A stretch of DNA of 64,000 bases, taken from assembly GCF_019890935.1 (NCBI RefSeq), contig NZ_CP082333.1, forward strand, positions 1,204,001 through 1,268,000, given 5' to 3'. Source of the DNA: Exiguobacterium acetylicum (GTDB lineage: Bacteria; Bacillota; Bacilli; Exiguobacteriales; Exiguobacteriaceae). Both the position numbers and the translations under genes were made by a program. The first letter of the stretch is position 1; the number at the start of each line of letters is the position of its first letter. Of the stretch, positions 1-8,867 are shown piece after piece. Under the pieces are notes generated by a model, which saw nothing but the letters and a program-made list of their open reading frames with translations, was not told the origin of the DNA and did not search any database.

Positions 1-1249
1 GTCGATGTTTAAAAGACTGTTGACCGTACACTCTGCTTGAGAATACAAACTCGCCTTCATTGATGAATACTTCAATAGAGGAGCGATCTACAAAGATTCG
101 GAAGGATATCCCCTCAGCCTCTAAACGTCGGATATCTAGAGGTGAGTGAGAGCGATACAACTTCAATATCTGTCCTGTTTTAGAGAAAATAGCGTTCTCT
201 CCGAAACATTCAAACTGAAAATCACCATCTGTCTCAAATGAAAGTTCAAATGCATCACCGAAAAAATCTCGATTGTCTAATATTCGACTTGTTTTCCGTA
301 GTTTATTTACTTCTTCAATTGGTGTCATGTAAAGATGTCCTTCCCGTAGTGTCAGCTCACGAGGAAGCGTCATCTGGTTCGCCCATCCTTCGGTTTGCTC
401 TGGGCATGCGCTCTCCCACATCGCGTTCCATCCAATCAAAATCCGTCGTCCGCGCTCATCACAAAATGTCTGCGCAGCATAGAAATCATGTCCATAGTCG
501 AGCTCAGTGAATGCGCCATGATTGAAACGAGGTGCATCGAGATCAAGCGTCCCTACGAAATATCCACATTGATGAAGGTTATGATATCGGTCATCGTCAG
601 GCTCCATGCCTTGCGGTGAGAGCAACAAGATATCTTGACCGTCGAGCGAGAATATGTCAGGACACTCCCACATCCAACCGTGACGTCCAGTTTCACCGGC
701 GATGACGCCGCGTTCGATCCAGTGTAGGGCATCATCGGACTCATACAGGATGACCTTTCCGTCAGCTTCATCCCGTGTGCCGAGTATCATATAGAAGCGT
801 TCATCCTTCTCCCATACCTTCGGATCCCGGACATGCGCACTTCCACGTCGTGGGATTTCGGAGATGAGAGGATTCCTGTCATCTTTTTTGAACACCTTTC
901 CATCCATGGATGTCGCGAGGCACTGCACTTGATGTAGCGCCTCTTTCTTCTCATCAAGCCAAGTGTTGCCCGTATAGAAGAGATGTAGGACACCGTCTTT
1001 CACCAACGCACTCCCGGAGAAGACACCGTCGCGGTCATAGTCCTGATCCGGACGCAAAGCGATCGGTTTGTTCTCCCAATGGATGAGATCGGTCGATGTA
1101 GCATGTCCCCAGTGCATGTCATCCCATTCGACACCGAACGGATGATACTGATAGAACAAATGATAGACGCCGTCCAATTGACATAGCCCATTCGGATCGT
1201 TCATCCAACCGAATGGCGGGGCGAAATGATAGTGCGGACGGTAGCTCAT
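1..1249 (-). CDS. GH32 sucrose(-6-phosphate) hydrolase, 3' end cut by window edge
   Basis: A beta-fructosidase that splits sucrose or sucrose-6-phosphate in the cytoplasm. Reading inward from 1249, 416 codons are present and the C-terminus lies outside the window. The GH32 signatures are in order: WMNDPNG at residues 15-21 (nucleophile D18), RDP at 141-143 (transition-state Asp142), and WECPD at 194-198 (acid/base E195). The C-terminal beta-sandwich begins with a VDRSSIEVF motif. There is no signal peptide. Its ATG overlaps the TGA of the upstream GH65 gene by four bases (ATGA), so the two are translationally coupled and share the GH65 promoter. Whether the substrate is free or phosphorylated sucrose cannot be told from sequence; no PTS gene is present here. 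Confidence 0.9.
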   Translation of the reverse strand, partial: MSYRPHYHFAPPFGWMNDPNGLCQLDGVYHLFYQYHPFGVEWDDMHWGHATSTDLIHWENKPIALRPDQDYDRDGVFSGSALVKDGVLHLFYTGNTWLDEKKEALHQVQCLATSMDGKVFKKDDRNPLISEIPRRGSAHVRDPKVWEKDERFYMILGTRDEADGKVILYESDDALHWIERGVIAGETGRHGWMWECPDIFSLDGQDILLLSPQGMEPDDDRYHNLHQCGYFVGTLDLDAPRFNHGAFTELDYGHDFYAAQTFCDERGRRILIGWNAMWESACPEQTEGWANQMTLPRELTLREGHLYMTPIEEVNKLRKTSRILDNRDFFGDAFELSFETDGDFQFECFGENAIFSKTGQILKLYRSHSPLDIRRLEAEGISFRIFVDRSSIEVFINEGEFVFSSRVYGQQSFKHR

Positions 1250-3600
1250 ACGGACAATACTTCACTCGTGAACGTCTCTTCGATTTCACGGGATTCTCCG
1301 TAGACCTCGATGACGAGTGGCTCGAGCGTAGGTGTCCGTCGCGTGATGATGACTTGATTTCGGGATGCATGGACGTCGAGCGTCTCATTTTTCCAGTTTA
1401 TCGAAAAGTTGAGACTACTCCATGCCTTCGGTAACATCGGTGAGATACGCAACTTGCCACCTGTCATTCGGACACCACCGAAACCATTGACGACTGCTTG
1501 CCAGATGCCACCAAGCGATGCCGCGTGGATCCCGGCGTCCGACGTCTTCATGTTCGGTCCGAGGTCGATCTCCGATGCGCGGCGGAACAAGTCGTACGCA
1601 AGTTCTTGATCACCGAGATCCGATGCAAGTACGCTGTGCGTCGAAAGGGAGAGTGACGAATCGTGTAAGGTCTTTGGCTCATAATACTCCCAGTTGGCAC
1701 GCTTGACGTCAGCCGTGAACAGGTCCTCGAGTAAATACATCAAAATCATGACGTCAGCTTGTTTCGAGACTTGGATCTCGTTCACTTGTTCCAGGTTGTA
1801 GTCATAGAACATCGAACCGACATTCTGCTGATTCTTATACTTCGTCAGGTCGATGATCTCTTTCTCCAGATACGTATCGTCCTGTGGCAAGACGCCATCC
1901 TCACGGACTTGTGGCAAGTAGATTAAATCGAGCACGTGGCGGAAACGCTCCTCAGCCTTCCCTAGATCAAGCTTTTCGTCCAACTGCTCATACAGTTCAG
2001 GCTTCTCGCTTCGGAGTAATTCTACATAATGGATCGCCGTCTGGATGTTCCAATGCGCCGTGTAGTTCGTGAACGCATTGTTATCGACGTGTTCCTTGTA
2101 CTCATCCGGACCGACGACCTGATTGATTTCGTACCGTCCGTTTTCTTCATTCCATTCGAGTCGACTCGCCCAGAACTTTGCTGTATCGATGAGCAATTCG
2201 TATCCGAAGCGATCCATGAAATCTTGGTCGCCCGTGACGTGATAATATTGCCACGCTGCGAATGCGATATCAGACGTGATGTGCTGTTCGATGAATCCTG
2301 ACCAAATCTTGGTCGCTTCACCCGTCACGATGTCAGCAGCTCCCCAGACAGGTGTCACTTCGCCGTCATCGAGCCATGCCGATTCCCACGGGAACATGGC
2401 TCCCTCGTATCCGTTCTCCTTCGCCTTATGGTGTGCTCCTGGCAAGGACAGGTAACGATATTCGAGTAGGCTACGTGCGATTTTCGGATTCGTATACGTG
2501 TAATAAGGCAGGATGAAAATTTCTGTATCCCAGAACGTATGACCCTTGTAGCCTTCACCCGACAAACCTTTTGCCGCGACGTTCATTCGGTTATCGTGTT
2601 TCGGCGTCATGACGGCTAGATGATATTGTGCGAAGCGGACGGCCAACTGATCGAACATGGATTCGGACTCGACCGTGATCGGCGCATGCGACCAGACCAG
2701 TTCGTCCCATGCCTTGACATGATCGTCAAACAAAGACTCGTATCCTCTAGCTTCGATCTCACGTGTCGCGTTCAGTGCGAGGTTAGCCAGTTCTTTTCTC
2801 GTCTCGATCATTACATCGTTATCACGAGAAGTGAAGACGGTCGAATATTTCTCGATCGTCAGGGTCTTCTCGGTCGGGATACGGATGTCCGAATAATCGA
2901 AGAAGATTTGACGACGATCCATCTTGATGATGGATTTCGGTTCGAACTGGCCATCTTGACTGAAACGATGGACGCTATGGAACGCAAAATCGATACCAGA
3001 TTCCGTCGTCGTCTGTAACTGTTGCATGAGTCGTCCGTCATAGAGACGCTTATCACCTTCCAAGAAGTGTTGGACGCCACTGTTCGTCACCTGTCCGTTG
3101 ATACCGGATGTCATCGCCAAAGTGCTGTCTTGTCTAGGGGTGATGCTGACACGTTGAACGATGACATGTAAGTTTGCCATTGATACGAAGCGACGGAAAA
3201 CCAGATCATAGACTTTCCCGTCAGGGCTTTGCCATGTTACTTCCCGTACGAGTTCAGCATGTTTCAAATTCAGTGTGCGGTTGTACGCGAGGATTGTCCC
3301 TTGTGTCAGGTCGAATCGAACATCGTCCAACGTGAACTCCATCCACAATACATCCGCCGCATTCGGAAGTTCTGTCACTTCATTCTGGGCGAATTTATTG
3401 AACGTACCTGCAATAAAAAGATTTCGCTGCTCATTGGCATAGTGTTCCTCCGTCACTGATCGAAGTCCCATATAGCCGTTTCCGAGTGAGAAAACTGTCT
3501 CCCCTTTACCAAGCCAACTCGTGCGGAACCCCTCTTCTGCGACGAGCCATTCCTGTAGCTCTCCAGTACCAGTCGTATAGTTCATCAATGTATTCGTCAC
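1246..3600 (-). CDS. GH65 maltose phosphorylase (or related disaccharide phosphorylase)
   Basis: Cytoplasmic inverting phosphorylase of 784 residues, the normal GH65 length. It would convert maltose plus phosphate to glucose and beta-glucose-1-phosphate. The substrate-pocket motif FWDTE is at residues 356-360 and the catalytic-acid motif GPDEY at 497-501, with E500 as general acid. The start is GTG at 3600, six bases after AGGAGGG. The divergent malEFG-pgmB-malL operon supplies the transporter and the beta-phosphoglucomutase needed to use the product, which favours maltose. Kojibiose, nigerose or trehalose phosphorylase activity cannot be excluded by motif reading alone. A LacI-type operator lies in its promoter. 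Confidence 0.88.
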   Translation of the reverse strand: MTNTLMNYTTGTGELQEWLVAEEGFRTSWLGKGETVFSLGNGYMGLRSVTEEHYANEQRNLFIAGTFNKFAQNEVTELPNAADVLWMEFTLDDVRFDLTQGTILAYNRTLNLKHAELVREVTWQSPDGKVYDLVFRRFVSMANLHVIVQRVSITPRQDSTLAMTSGINGQVTNSGVQHFLEGDKRLYDGRLMQQLQTTTESGIDFAFHSVHRFSQDGQFEPKSIIKMDRRQIFFDYSDIRIPTEKTLTIEKYSTVFTSRDNDVMIETRKELANLALNATREIEARGYESLFDDHVKAWDELVWSHAPITVESESMFDQLAVRFAQYHLAVMTPKHDNRMNVAAKGLSGEGYKGHTFWDTEIFILPYYTYTNPKIARSLLEYRYLSLPGAHHKAKENGYEGAMFPWESAWLDDGEVTPVWGAADIVTGEATKIWSGFIEQHITSDIAFAAWQYYHVTGDQDFMDRFGYELLIDTAKFWASRLEWNEENGRYEINQVVGPDEYKEHVDNNAFTNYTAHWNIQTAIHYVELLRSEKPELYEQLDEKLDLGKAEERFRHVLDLIYLPQVREDGVLPQDDTYLEKEIIDLTKYKNQQNVGSMFYDYNLEQVNEIQVSKQADVMILMYLLEDLFTADVKRANWEYYEPKTLHDSSLSLSTHSVLASDLGDQELAYDLFRRASEIDLGPNMKTSDAGIHAASLGGIWQAVVNGFGGVRMTGGKLRISPMLPKAWSSLNFSINWKNETLDVHASRNQVIITRRTPTLEPLVIEVYGESREIEETFTSEVLSV

Positions 3601-3644
3601 CTTGTACCCTCCTGTGTGATAAAGCGCTTTCTTTATTCGACCCC

Positions 3645-3673
3645 ATTCTATCCGAAACGTTTCGGTTATTCAA
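3645..3673 (-). promoter_or_regulatory. Promoter of GH65-GH32 operon with embedded LacI-type operator
   Basis: On the minus strand: -35 TTGAAT (3673-3668), a 17-bp spacer, and -10 TAGAAT (3650-3645). The spacer contains the perfect palindrome CCGAAACGTTTCGG (3652-3665). The same 14-mer fills the malE promoter spacer, so the adjacent LacI-family regulator is the obvious candidate repressor. A second dyad, AAAGCGCTTT at 3621-3630, lies between the promoter and the ribosome site and may be a weak CcpA or regulator site. Confidence 0.8.
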
Positions 3674-3728
3674 CACCATTTTTCTCAAAATTTCTTTCCA
3701 GACCTTAAAAAACGTGATTAAATGGTAT

Positions 3729-3742
3729 CAGAAACGTTTTAG
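3729..3742 (+). promoter_or_regulatory. Degenerate LacI-type operator before the DUF1189 gene
   Basis: CAGAAACGTTTTAG matches the centre of the CCGAAACGTTTCGG palindrome found at the two main promoters and directly abuts the ribosome site of the next gene. It is imperfect on both outer flanks, so binding is inferred. It would place this membrane-protein gene in the same regulon. Confidence 0.55.
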
Positions 3743-3756
3743 GAAAGAGGTCTAAT

Positions 3757-4470
3757 ATGGAGCAAATGATGGCTAGTCTAGGGTTTCAATTCGAAAAAGT
3801 CCAAGCGTGGAGACGACAATCGATTTGGAAATCCATTTTCTATGTGCTTATCGCGGTATTAGTGGCAAACGCACTCGTATTCGGCCTGAAATGGGTCAAC
3901 CAATCGAGCGTATCCGTAACAGATTTACCTACATTCACAGTAACAAAACAAGGGATTCGTTACGAAAAGCCGTTCAGCTTTGACTTGGAGACATTGGACC
4001 TGACGGTGATGGTAGGGGAGGAACGGAAGACAAACGCTTCGCAAACCCTCTTGCTTGCTGATGCGGGATGGGAGTTGAAGAGGAGTGGGGTTTCGACGGA
4101 TTCGAAGGAATATAGTAGCTTGCTTCGTTTTCTTGGGAAATCGGAATTGACGAATCGAGATGTAGCGACGATCCTTGAAGATTTGAAGTGGTTCTATCCG
4201 CTTTATATATACGGTGCAATCATGATCGATCTCGTGATCCACCTTGTCGTCATCTCACTTCTAGCACTCGCCGGCCTTAGCTTCCGTCGATTCGTTCCAA
4301 TTCGATACAAAGAAGCATGGACGATAACGGCATATGGCATCACGGCACCATTGGTCGTGAGAACTGCCATCACGTTGCTACCGATCACCGTACCCATGCT
4401 ATCCGTCTTATACTGGGCGACTGTTGGAATATTTGCCTTCATGACGATACGAAAAATCGGCGATGAGTGA
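3757..4470 (+). CDS. DUF1189 (MalA-like) membrane protein
   Basis: A 237-residue integral membrane protein. One N-terminal membrane segment (about residues 26-44) is followed by an extracytoplasmic stretch of about 100 residues, then three segments near 147-174, 187-208 and 213-231. This is the DUF1189 layout; the streptococcal member is called MalA because it sits in maltodextrin operons, though its biochemical role is not settled. Here it also lies between a GH65 phosphorylase and a LacI regulator, with an operator-like sequence at its ribosome site. The start is supported by AGGAAAGAGG six bases upstream. Its stop codon is in the loop of the shared terminator. Confidence 0.7.
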   Translation: MEQMMASLGFQFEKVQAWRRQSIWKSIFYVLIAVLVANALVFGLKWVNQSSVSVTDLPTFTVTKQGIRYEKPFSFDLETLDLTVMVGEERKTNASQTLLLADAGWELKRSGVSTDSKEYSSLLRFLGKSELTNRDVATILEDLKWFYPLYIYGAIMIDLVIHLVVISLLALAGLSFRRFVPIRYKEAWTITAYGITAPLVVRTAITLLPITVPMLSVLYWATVGIFAFMTIRKIGDE

Positions 4471-4485
4471 TCATCGCCGATTTTT
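4452..4485. terminator. Bidirectional terminator between convergent DUF1189 and lacI-type genes
   Basis: A perfect 15-bp stem (4452-4466 with 4471-4485) with loop GTGA. It carries A-runs on one side and T-runs on the other, so it works for both strands. The plus-strand stop TGA forms the end of the loop and the minus-strand stop starts the right arm, so the terminator overlaps both coding ends. Confidence 0.85.
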
Positions 4486-5487
4486 TGCGACTGACTCCCG
4501 TAGGATCAGCTGATTGTTTACGAATGCTTCATGCGGTGCTTCCTGTCCTTCGACGATCTGGACGATCATCGACGCAGCTTTACGTCCCATCTCGTAGGGT
4601 TGTTGTCCGACCGTCGTGAGTGGGGGGGAGACGTATTGAGACAACAAGATGTTATCGAAACCGATGATCGATAAGTCTTCGGGGACGTTGAGCCCTAGTT
4701 CCCGCGTGGCTTGTATTACACCTAACGCCATGACATCGGAAGCGCAAAAAATCGCAGTCACTTCAGGATGGTTCAACAAGAAGGGAAGCGCGACCTCCTT
4801 TGATGCGAGTTCTTCGAAGTCTCCATTTAGCACGTAGTCCTCTCGGAAATCAATCTCGCTCTCTTGTAAGACTTGACGATAGGCATCATGCCGCACCATG
4901 GAGACGTAAGCGTGAGTGGCTCCATTCATGAAAGCGATATGACGATGCCCAAGCCGAATCAAGTAACGGACGGCTTGTTTCGCGCTATCTAATTGGTTCG
5001 AGGTCACATAACCCGTGTTCACGCCCTCGACCGGAATGTCGACGAGGACGCAAGGAACCGTGCTTTCGATCGCCTCGAGTAAGTACGGGTCGTCCCGTTT
5101 CAAACCTTGAATCACGACACCATCGAGTTGACGTTCGGCGCACATCTGTCCGTAGGTCTTGTTCTTTTGTTTTGAAGTCGTCGTCGACAGGAGGACAAAT
5201 TCATAATCGAGGTCGGATAGTTCGTCCGATACGCCACAAAGCGTCTCGAACATGAAATTATCTTTGACACTCTCTCGTTTCAAGTCGGTGACGAGAAATC
5301 CGATGGTTTTGGACTGTTTTTTGACTAGGCTACGGGCGAGGATGTTCGGGCTGTATCCGAGCTCCTTTGCCACACTCATGATCTTGTCTCGCGTCTCCTT
5401 ATTCACGTCGTCATATCCGTTCAGCGCACGGGATACGGTCGTAACAGAGAAGCCAGATGCCTTGGAGACGTCTTTTAATGTTGCCAT
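4471..5487 (-). CDS. malR: LacI-family regulator of the maltose island
   Basis: A 338-residue LacI/GalR repressor. The helix-turn-helix is at residues 4-23, with the hinge helix near 48-58 including LARSL, followed by a periplasmic-binding-protein-like effector domain. It lies between the GH65/GH32 operon and malEFG. Palindromes with the central CG expected for this family occur at both flanking promoters and at its own start, which suggests repression with autoregulation and relief by maltose or a maltodextrin. The ligand is inferred from context. AGGAG precedes the ATG. The symbol malR is by analogy only. Confidence 0.88.
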   Translation of the reverse strand: MATLKDVSKASGFSVTTVSRALNGYDDVNKETRDKIMSVAKELGYSPNILARSLVKKQSKTIGFLVTDLKRESVKDNFMFETLCGVSDELSDLDYEFVLLSTTTSKQKNKTYGQMCAERQLDGVVIQGLKRDDPYLLEAIESTVPCVLVDIPVEGVNTGYVTSNQLDSAKQAVRYLIRLGHRHIAFMNGATHAYVSMVRHDAYRQVLQESEIDFREDYVLNGDFEELASKEVALPFLLNHPEVTAIFCASDVMALGVIQATRELGLNVPEDLSIIGFDNILLSQYVSPPLTTVGQQPYEMGRKAASMIVQIVEGQEAPHEAFVNNQLILRESVAKNRR

Positions 5488-5506
5488 GATGATACACTCC
5501 TTTTTA

Positions 5507-5520
5507 TGAAAACGTTACGG
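5507..5520 (-). promoter_or_regulatory. Putative autoregulatory LacI-type operator
   Basis: TGAAAACGTTACGG is an imperfect version of the CCGAAACGTTTCGG palindrome, just upstream of the regulator's ribosome site on the minus strand. It suggests the regulator limits its own expression. This is inferred from similarity only. Confidence 0.55.
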
Positions 5521-5622
5521 AAAAAACATCTTCACATATGTAAGTATGTATATTCTATTCTGTAACTGAATCACTTGTAAACAACGAAATAGTAGTGTTT
5601 TCAGTCATATTCAAAAAAGTTC

Positions 5623-5650
5623 TTGATTTCCGAAACGTTTCGGGTATAAA
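5623..5650 (+). promoter_or_regulatory. malE operon promoter with operator in the spacer
   Basis: -35 TTGATT (5623-5628), a 16-bp spacer and -10 TATAAA (5645-5650). CCGAAACGTTTCGG (5630-5643) fills almost the whole spacer and is identical to the operator in the divergent GH65 promoter. A repressor bound here would exclude RNA polymerase. Confidence 0.82.
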
Positions 5651-5664
5651 ATCGAATTGCGAGT

Positions 5665-5678
5665 TGAAAGCGGTTACT
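5665..5678 (+). promoter_or_regulatory. cre-like CcpA site downstream of the malE promoter
   Basis: TGAAAGCGGTTACT matches the cre consensus TGWAANCGNTNWCA at all positions except the last. It lies about 15 bp beyond the -10 box, where CcpA can act as a roadblock. Glucose repression of the transporter operon is inferred. Confidence 0.6.
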
Positions 5679-5717
5679 TCGTTTCAGGTTTTATCATCCA
5701 TAGGGAGGAAATTATCG

Positions 5718-6998
5718 ATGAATAAGAAATTATCTAAACCATTATCTGTTCTTATGCTATCCGGACTTGTTCTTACAGCCGCATGCGGTGGCGGAGAAGA
5801 GGAAGCTCAGGTCGCTTCTGATCCATCTAAGCTCAAGGGTAAGGAAATCACCGTCGGAACGTGGAAAGGGACAGACGCAGAAGTTAAAGCGTTCGATGAA
5901 TTGTTGAAGAACTTCTCAGACGAGACGGGCGTCAAAGTCAAAAAGAAGGTCTACAACGACTATCAGACACAACTTCAGACCGACCTTGTAGGTGGTACCG
6001 CACCTGACGTGTTCTATGTCGATGCGTTCCTCGCTCCCGAACTTTCGAAGCAAGGAGTGCTCGAGCCACTTGATCCATACATCAAAGAGGCCAAGAAAAA
6101 CTTGGGCGATTTTTATGACCCGGCAATCAACGCCTTCAAGTCCGACGATAAATTGTTCGGACTACCGAAGGACTATTCGACACTCGGTCTCTATTATAAC
6201 AAGAAGCTAATTGAGGATGCCGGATTCACGGCGGATGACATCCCGACCGAGATGGAAAAGCTGCCTGAATTCTTACAAGAGTTGAAGGGAGAACTGCCAT
6301 CTGGTGTGACACCAGCCATCACGACCTCTGAACTTGCACGACACATGTTCGTCCTCCAGTCAGGCGGTACGGACATCGTCGATAAAGAAGGGAATGCCGT
6401 TTTAGCAAAACCGGACCAAATCGCCGCCCTTCAACCACTCGTAGATGCTTACCAAGATAAACTCGTCCAACGTCCAGCAGACCTTGGTCAAGGCTGGGCA
6501 GGGGACTCATTCGGAGCTGAGAAGGCTGCCATCATGATCGAGGGGAACTGGGCAATCTCACATATCAAGCAGAACTTCCCTAAGGTCGAGATGGGGACGA
6601 AAGAAGTCCCGACGATCGGAGGGAAAAATAAGTCGATGATGTTCACGGTGTCTTATTCGTTAAACAGCGAATCGAAAGAGAAGTCCGCTGGTTGGGCATT
6701 CATCGATTATGCGACTTCGAAGGATGGTATGAAGACCTGGTCAGAGGGAGCAGGAGTCTTACCGTCGCTCAAGTCAATCGCAACGGAGCTGAAGCTACAG
6801 GACGACGAATTGAAAGCACCATTCGTCGCAGCGGGAGCATATGCGACACCGTGGCAAAAAGGAGACTCACTCTCGATCGTTGCTCGAGAGTATAACAACC
6901 TATTACCAGCTGCCTTAAAAGGCGATATGACGCTTGAAGAAGCCATGAAAAAAGCGGAAAAAACTGCTAACAAGGACATCAAAACGCAATTGAAATAA
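5718..6998 (+). CDS. malE: Maltose/maltodextrin-binding lipoprotein of an ABC transporter
   Basis: A 426-residue family 1 solute-binding protein, anchored outside the membrane, that delivers maltose or maltodextrins to the MalFG-type permease. The lipobox is LTAAC with the modified cysteine at residue 23, followed by a GGGEEEE-like linker. The start at ATG 5718 is fixed by GGGAGGAAA just upstream; the longer in-frame reading from 5595 would run through the promoter and operator. The first gene of malE-malF-malG-pgmB-malL. A hairpin follows the stop codon, which could raise the level of this transcript segment over the permease genes. Confidence 0.9.
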   Translation: MNKKLSKPLSVLMLSGLVLTAACGGGEEEAQVASDPSKLKGKEITVGTWKGTDAEVKAFDELLKNFSDETGVKVKKKVYNDYQTQLQTDLVGGTAPDVFYVDAFLAPELSKQGVLEPLDPYIKEAKKNLGDFYDPAINAFKSDDKLFGLPKDYSTLGLYYNKKLIEDAGFTADDIPTEMEKLPEFLQELKGELPSGVTPAITTSELARHMFVLQSGGTDIVDKEGNAVLAKPDQIAALQPLVDAYQDKLVQRPADLGQGWAGDSFGAEKAAIMIEGNWAISHIKQNFPKVEMGTKEVPTIGGKNKSMMFTVSYSLNSESKEKSAGWAFIDYATSKDGMKTWSEGAGVLPSLKSIATELKLQDDELKAPFVAAGAYATPWQKGDSLSIVAREYNNLLPAALKGDMTLEEAMKKAEKTANKDIKTQLK

Positions 6999-7007
6999 AA
7001 AGGCGAT

Positions 7008-7032
7008 GGGGCTCGCGCAAACCGTGAGCCTC
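7008..7032 (+). terminator. Intercistronic hairpin between malE and malF
   Basis: A 10-bp GC-rich stem (7008-7017 with 7023-7032, two G-T pairs) and a 5-base loop, without a T-run. It more likely protects the 3' end of malE mRNA than terminates transcription. Such hairpins are common after binding-protein genes whose product is needed in excess. Confidence 0.5.
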
Positions 7033-7057
7033 GTTGTGTTCTGAAAGGAAGGATCAT

Positions 7058-8020
7058 ATGGGCACACAACTTGAAATCAATCAGCGTACTGATGCAGCGT
7101 CGCAAGCACCGCCACCCAAGAAGAAAGAGAGTAGTCGCAGCAGACGCGAGTCGATGCAAGGCATCACATTCATGTTACCGACGCTGATCATCTTGGTGAC
7201 GTTCACGTTGCTCCCAATTGCGTATTCTCTCTTCTTGTCATTCACACGAGTTAATTTATTCGGGGGAATCGACTTTCAATGGGTCGGTGTCGAGAATTAC
7301 GTGAATGCTTGGAATGACGACCGGGTCTGGACTGCACTGAAAAATACAGCCCGTTATGCACTATTTGTCGTACCACTTCAGACAGCGATTGCTCTCTTGA
7401 TGGCTGCGGTCCTCAATTCAGGCATCCGGTTCCAAAATACGTTCCGGACGATTTATTTCTTACCGACACTCACATCGAGTTCGGCACTTACAATGATATT
7501 CATGTTTTTATTCAGCTTGAATGGACCAATTAACAATGTGTTAGTATCTCTCGGGTTTCTTGATGCACCAATCAACTTCATCAACGAGACGGACTTCGCA
7601 CTCACGACCATCATGGTCATGAACATCTGGTCGACGGTCCCTTTCTTCATGACGATCTATCTTGCCGGGTTGCAAGACATCCCGGCATCCCTCTACGAAG
7701 CAGCATCGCTCGACGGAGCGAACGCTTGGCAGAAGTTGACGAAGATCACGGTCCCTAACCTGACACCGGTCACGAACTACGTCCTGCTGATGGGGATCAT
7801 CGGCTGTTTCCAATTGTTCGACCAGGCATACATCATTTCCGGCGGGACCGGTGGACCGAACAATGCGACGCTGACGTTCTCACTCATCATCTATCAGTAC
7901 GCGTTCAAAACGATCGGAACGATGGGCTACGCATCGGCACTCGCCATCATCCTGACGATCATCATCTTCACGGTGTCGATGCTCGCACGGAAGTTGAACA
8001 AAGAAGAGTCCAACTATTAA
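7058..8020 (+). CDS. malF: Maltose/maltodextrin ABC permease, MalF type
   Basis: A 320-residue inner-membrane permease subunit. A Pro/Lys-rich cytoplasmic N-terminus of about 32 residues precedes six predicted membrane segments. The ATPase-docking EAA loop is visible as EAASLDGA at residues 214-221. The start at ATG 7058 has GAAAGGAAGG upstream and excludes an upstream extension that would cover the hairpin. It pairs with the next gene. No ATP-binding subunit is encoded in the window, so a shared MsmX-type ATPase elsewhere is expected. Confidence 0.9.
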   Translation: MGTQLEINQRTDAASQAPPPKKKESSRSRRESMQGITFMLPTLIILVTFTLLPIAYSLFLSFTRVNLFGGIDFQWVGVENYVNAWNDDRVWTALKNTARYALFVVPLQTAIALLMAAVLNSGIRFQNTFRTIYFLPTLTSSSALTMIFMFLFSLNGPINNVLVSLGFLDAPINFINETDFALTTIMVMNIWSTVPFFMTIYLAGLQDIPASLYEAASLDGANAWQKLTKITVPNLTPVTNYVLLMGIIGCFQLFDQAYIISGGTGGPNNATLTFSLIIYQYAFKTIGTMGYASALAIILTIIIFTVSMLARKLNKEESNY

Positions 8021-8032
8021 GGAGGAATGGAT

Positions 8033-8857
8033 ATGAAAAAGAAAAAATGGCCGCGTATCGTGTTGTATGTCATCCTCATCTCCTATGCGCTCGTCACACT
8101 GTATCCATTCCTATGGGCAGTGCTCGCATCGTTCAAACCCTATAGCGAGATCGTGGCTGGTGGACTATCACTATGGCCAGAGAACCCTACACTCGCGAAC
8201 TTCGAACATATCTTCACGAAGGATCCACTGTTCCCACGATGGATCATGAACTCGTTCTTGATCGCGACGCTCGGGACGATCGTGAACGTCATCTTCAATA
8301 CGATGGCTGGCTATTCACTCGCTCGTCTCCGCTTTCCAGGAAGAAACTACCTGTTCCTGTTGATTCTCGCGGTCATGATGGTGCCGGGACAGATTCTGCT
8401 CATCCCGAACTATCTAATCATGCGTTCGCTCGGAATCCTTGATACGTATTCCGCCTTGATCATCCCTGGGGCGATCAACTTCTCGTACATCTTCTTGATG
8501 CGACAGTTCTTCATCAACTTCCCGCGCGAGGTCGAGGAGGCTGCACAAGTCGATGGACTCAACCGGTTCCAGACGTTTTGGCGAATCGTCTTCCCGATGG
8601 CACGCGCCTCGGTCGCAACGCAAGCAGTTTTCGTCTTCCTTGGGTTCTGGAACGAGTTCTTGAAACCATTGCTCTACATCACGTCACCTGAGAAATATAC
8701 ATTGACGCTTGGACTACAGTCGTTCCAAAGTCAGAACGCAACACAATGGAACTACATCATGGCGGCCTCGGTCGTCAGCATCATACCTATCATCATTCTG
8801 TACATCATGCTGAACAAGTACTTCATGCAGGGATTACGGATTGGTGGGGACAAATAA
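8033..8857 (+). CDS. malG: Maltose/maltodextrin ABC permease, MalG type
   Basis: A 274-residue second permease subunit with six predicted membrane segments and an EAA loop (EEAAQVDGLNRF). Two ATGs are close together. GGAGG at 8021-8025 leaves only one base to the ATG at 8027 but seven to the ATG at 8033, so 8033 is chosen. It starts 12 bases after the malF stop, and pgmB follows ten bases after its end. Confidence 0.9.
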   Translation: MKKKKWPRIVLYVILISYALVTLYPFLWAVLASFKPYSEIVAGGLSLWPENPTLANFEHIFTKDPLFPRWIMNSFLIATLGTIVNVIFNTMAGYSLARLRFPGRNYLFLLILAVMMVPGQILLIPNYLIMRSLGILDTYSALIIPGAINFSYIFLMRQFFINFPREVEEAAQVDGLNRFQTFWRIVFPMARASVATQAVFVFLGFWNEFLKPLLYITSPEKYTLTLGLQSFQSQNATQWNYIMAASVVSIIPIIILYIMLNKYFMQGLRIGGDK

Positions 8858-8867
8858 GGAGATTATT

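Noticed and set aside
2620-3018. Plus-strand frame inside the GH65 gene
   Set aside because: Antisense shadow of the GH65 coding region.
5595-5717. Extended N-terminus for the maltose-binding protein
   Set aside because: The extension crosses the promoter, operator and cre-like site; the lipoprotein signal and ribosome site fit ATG 5718.
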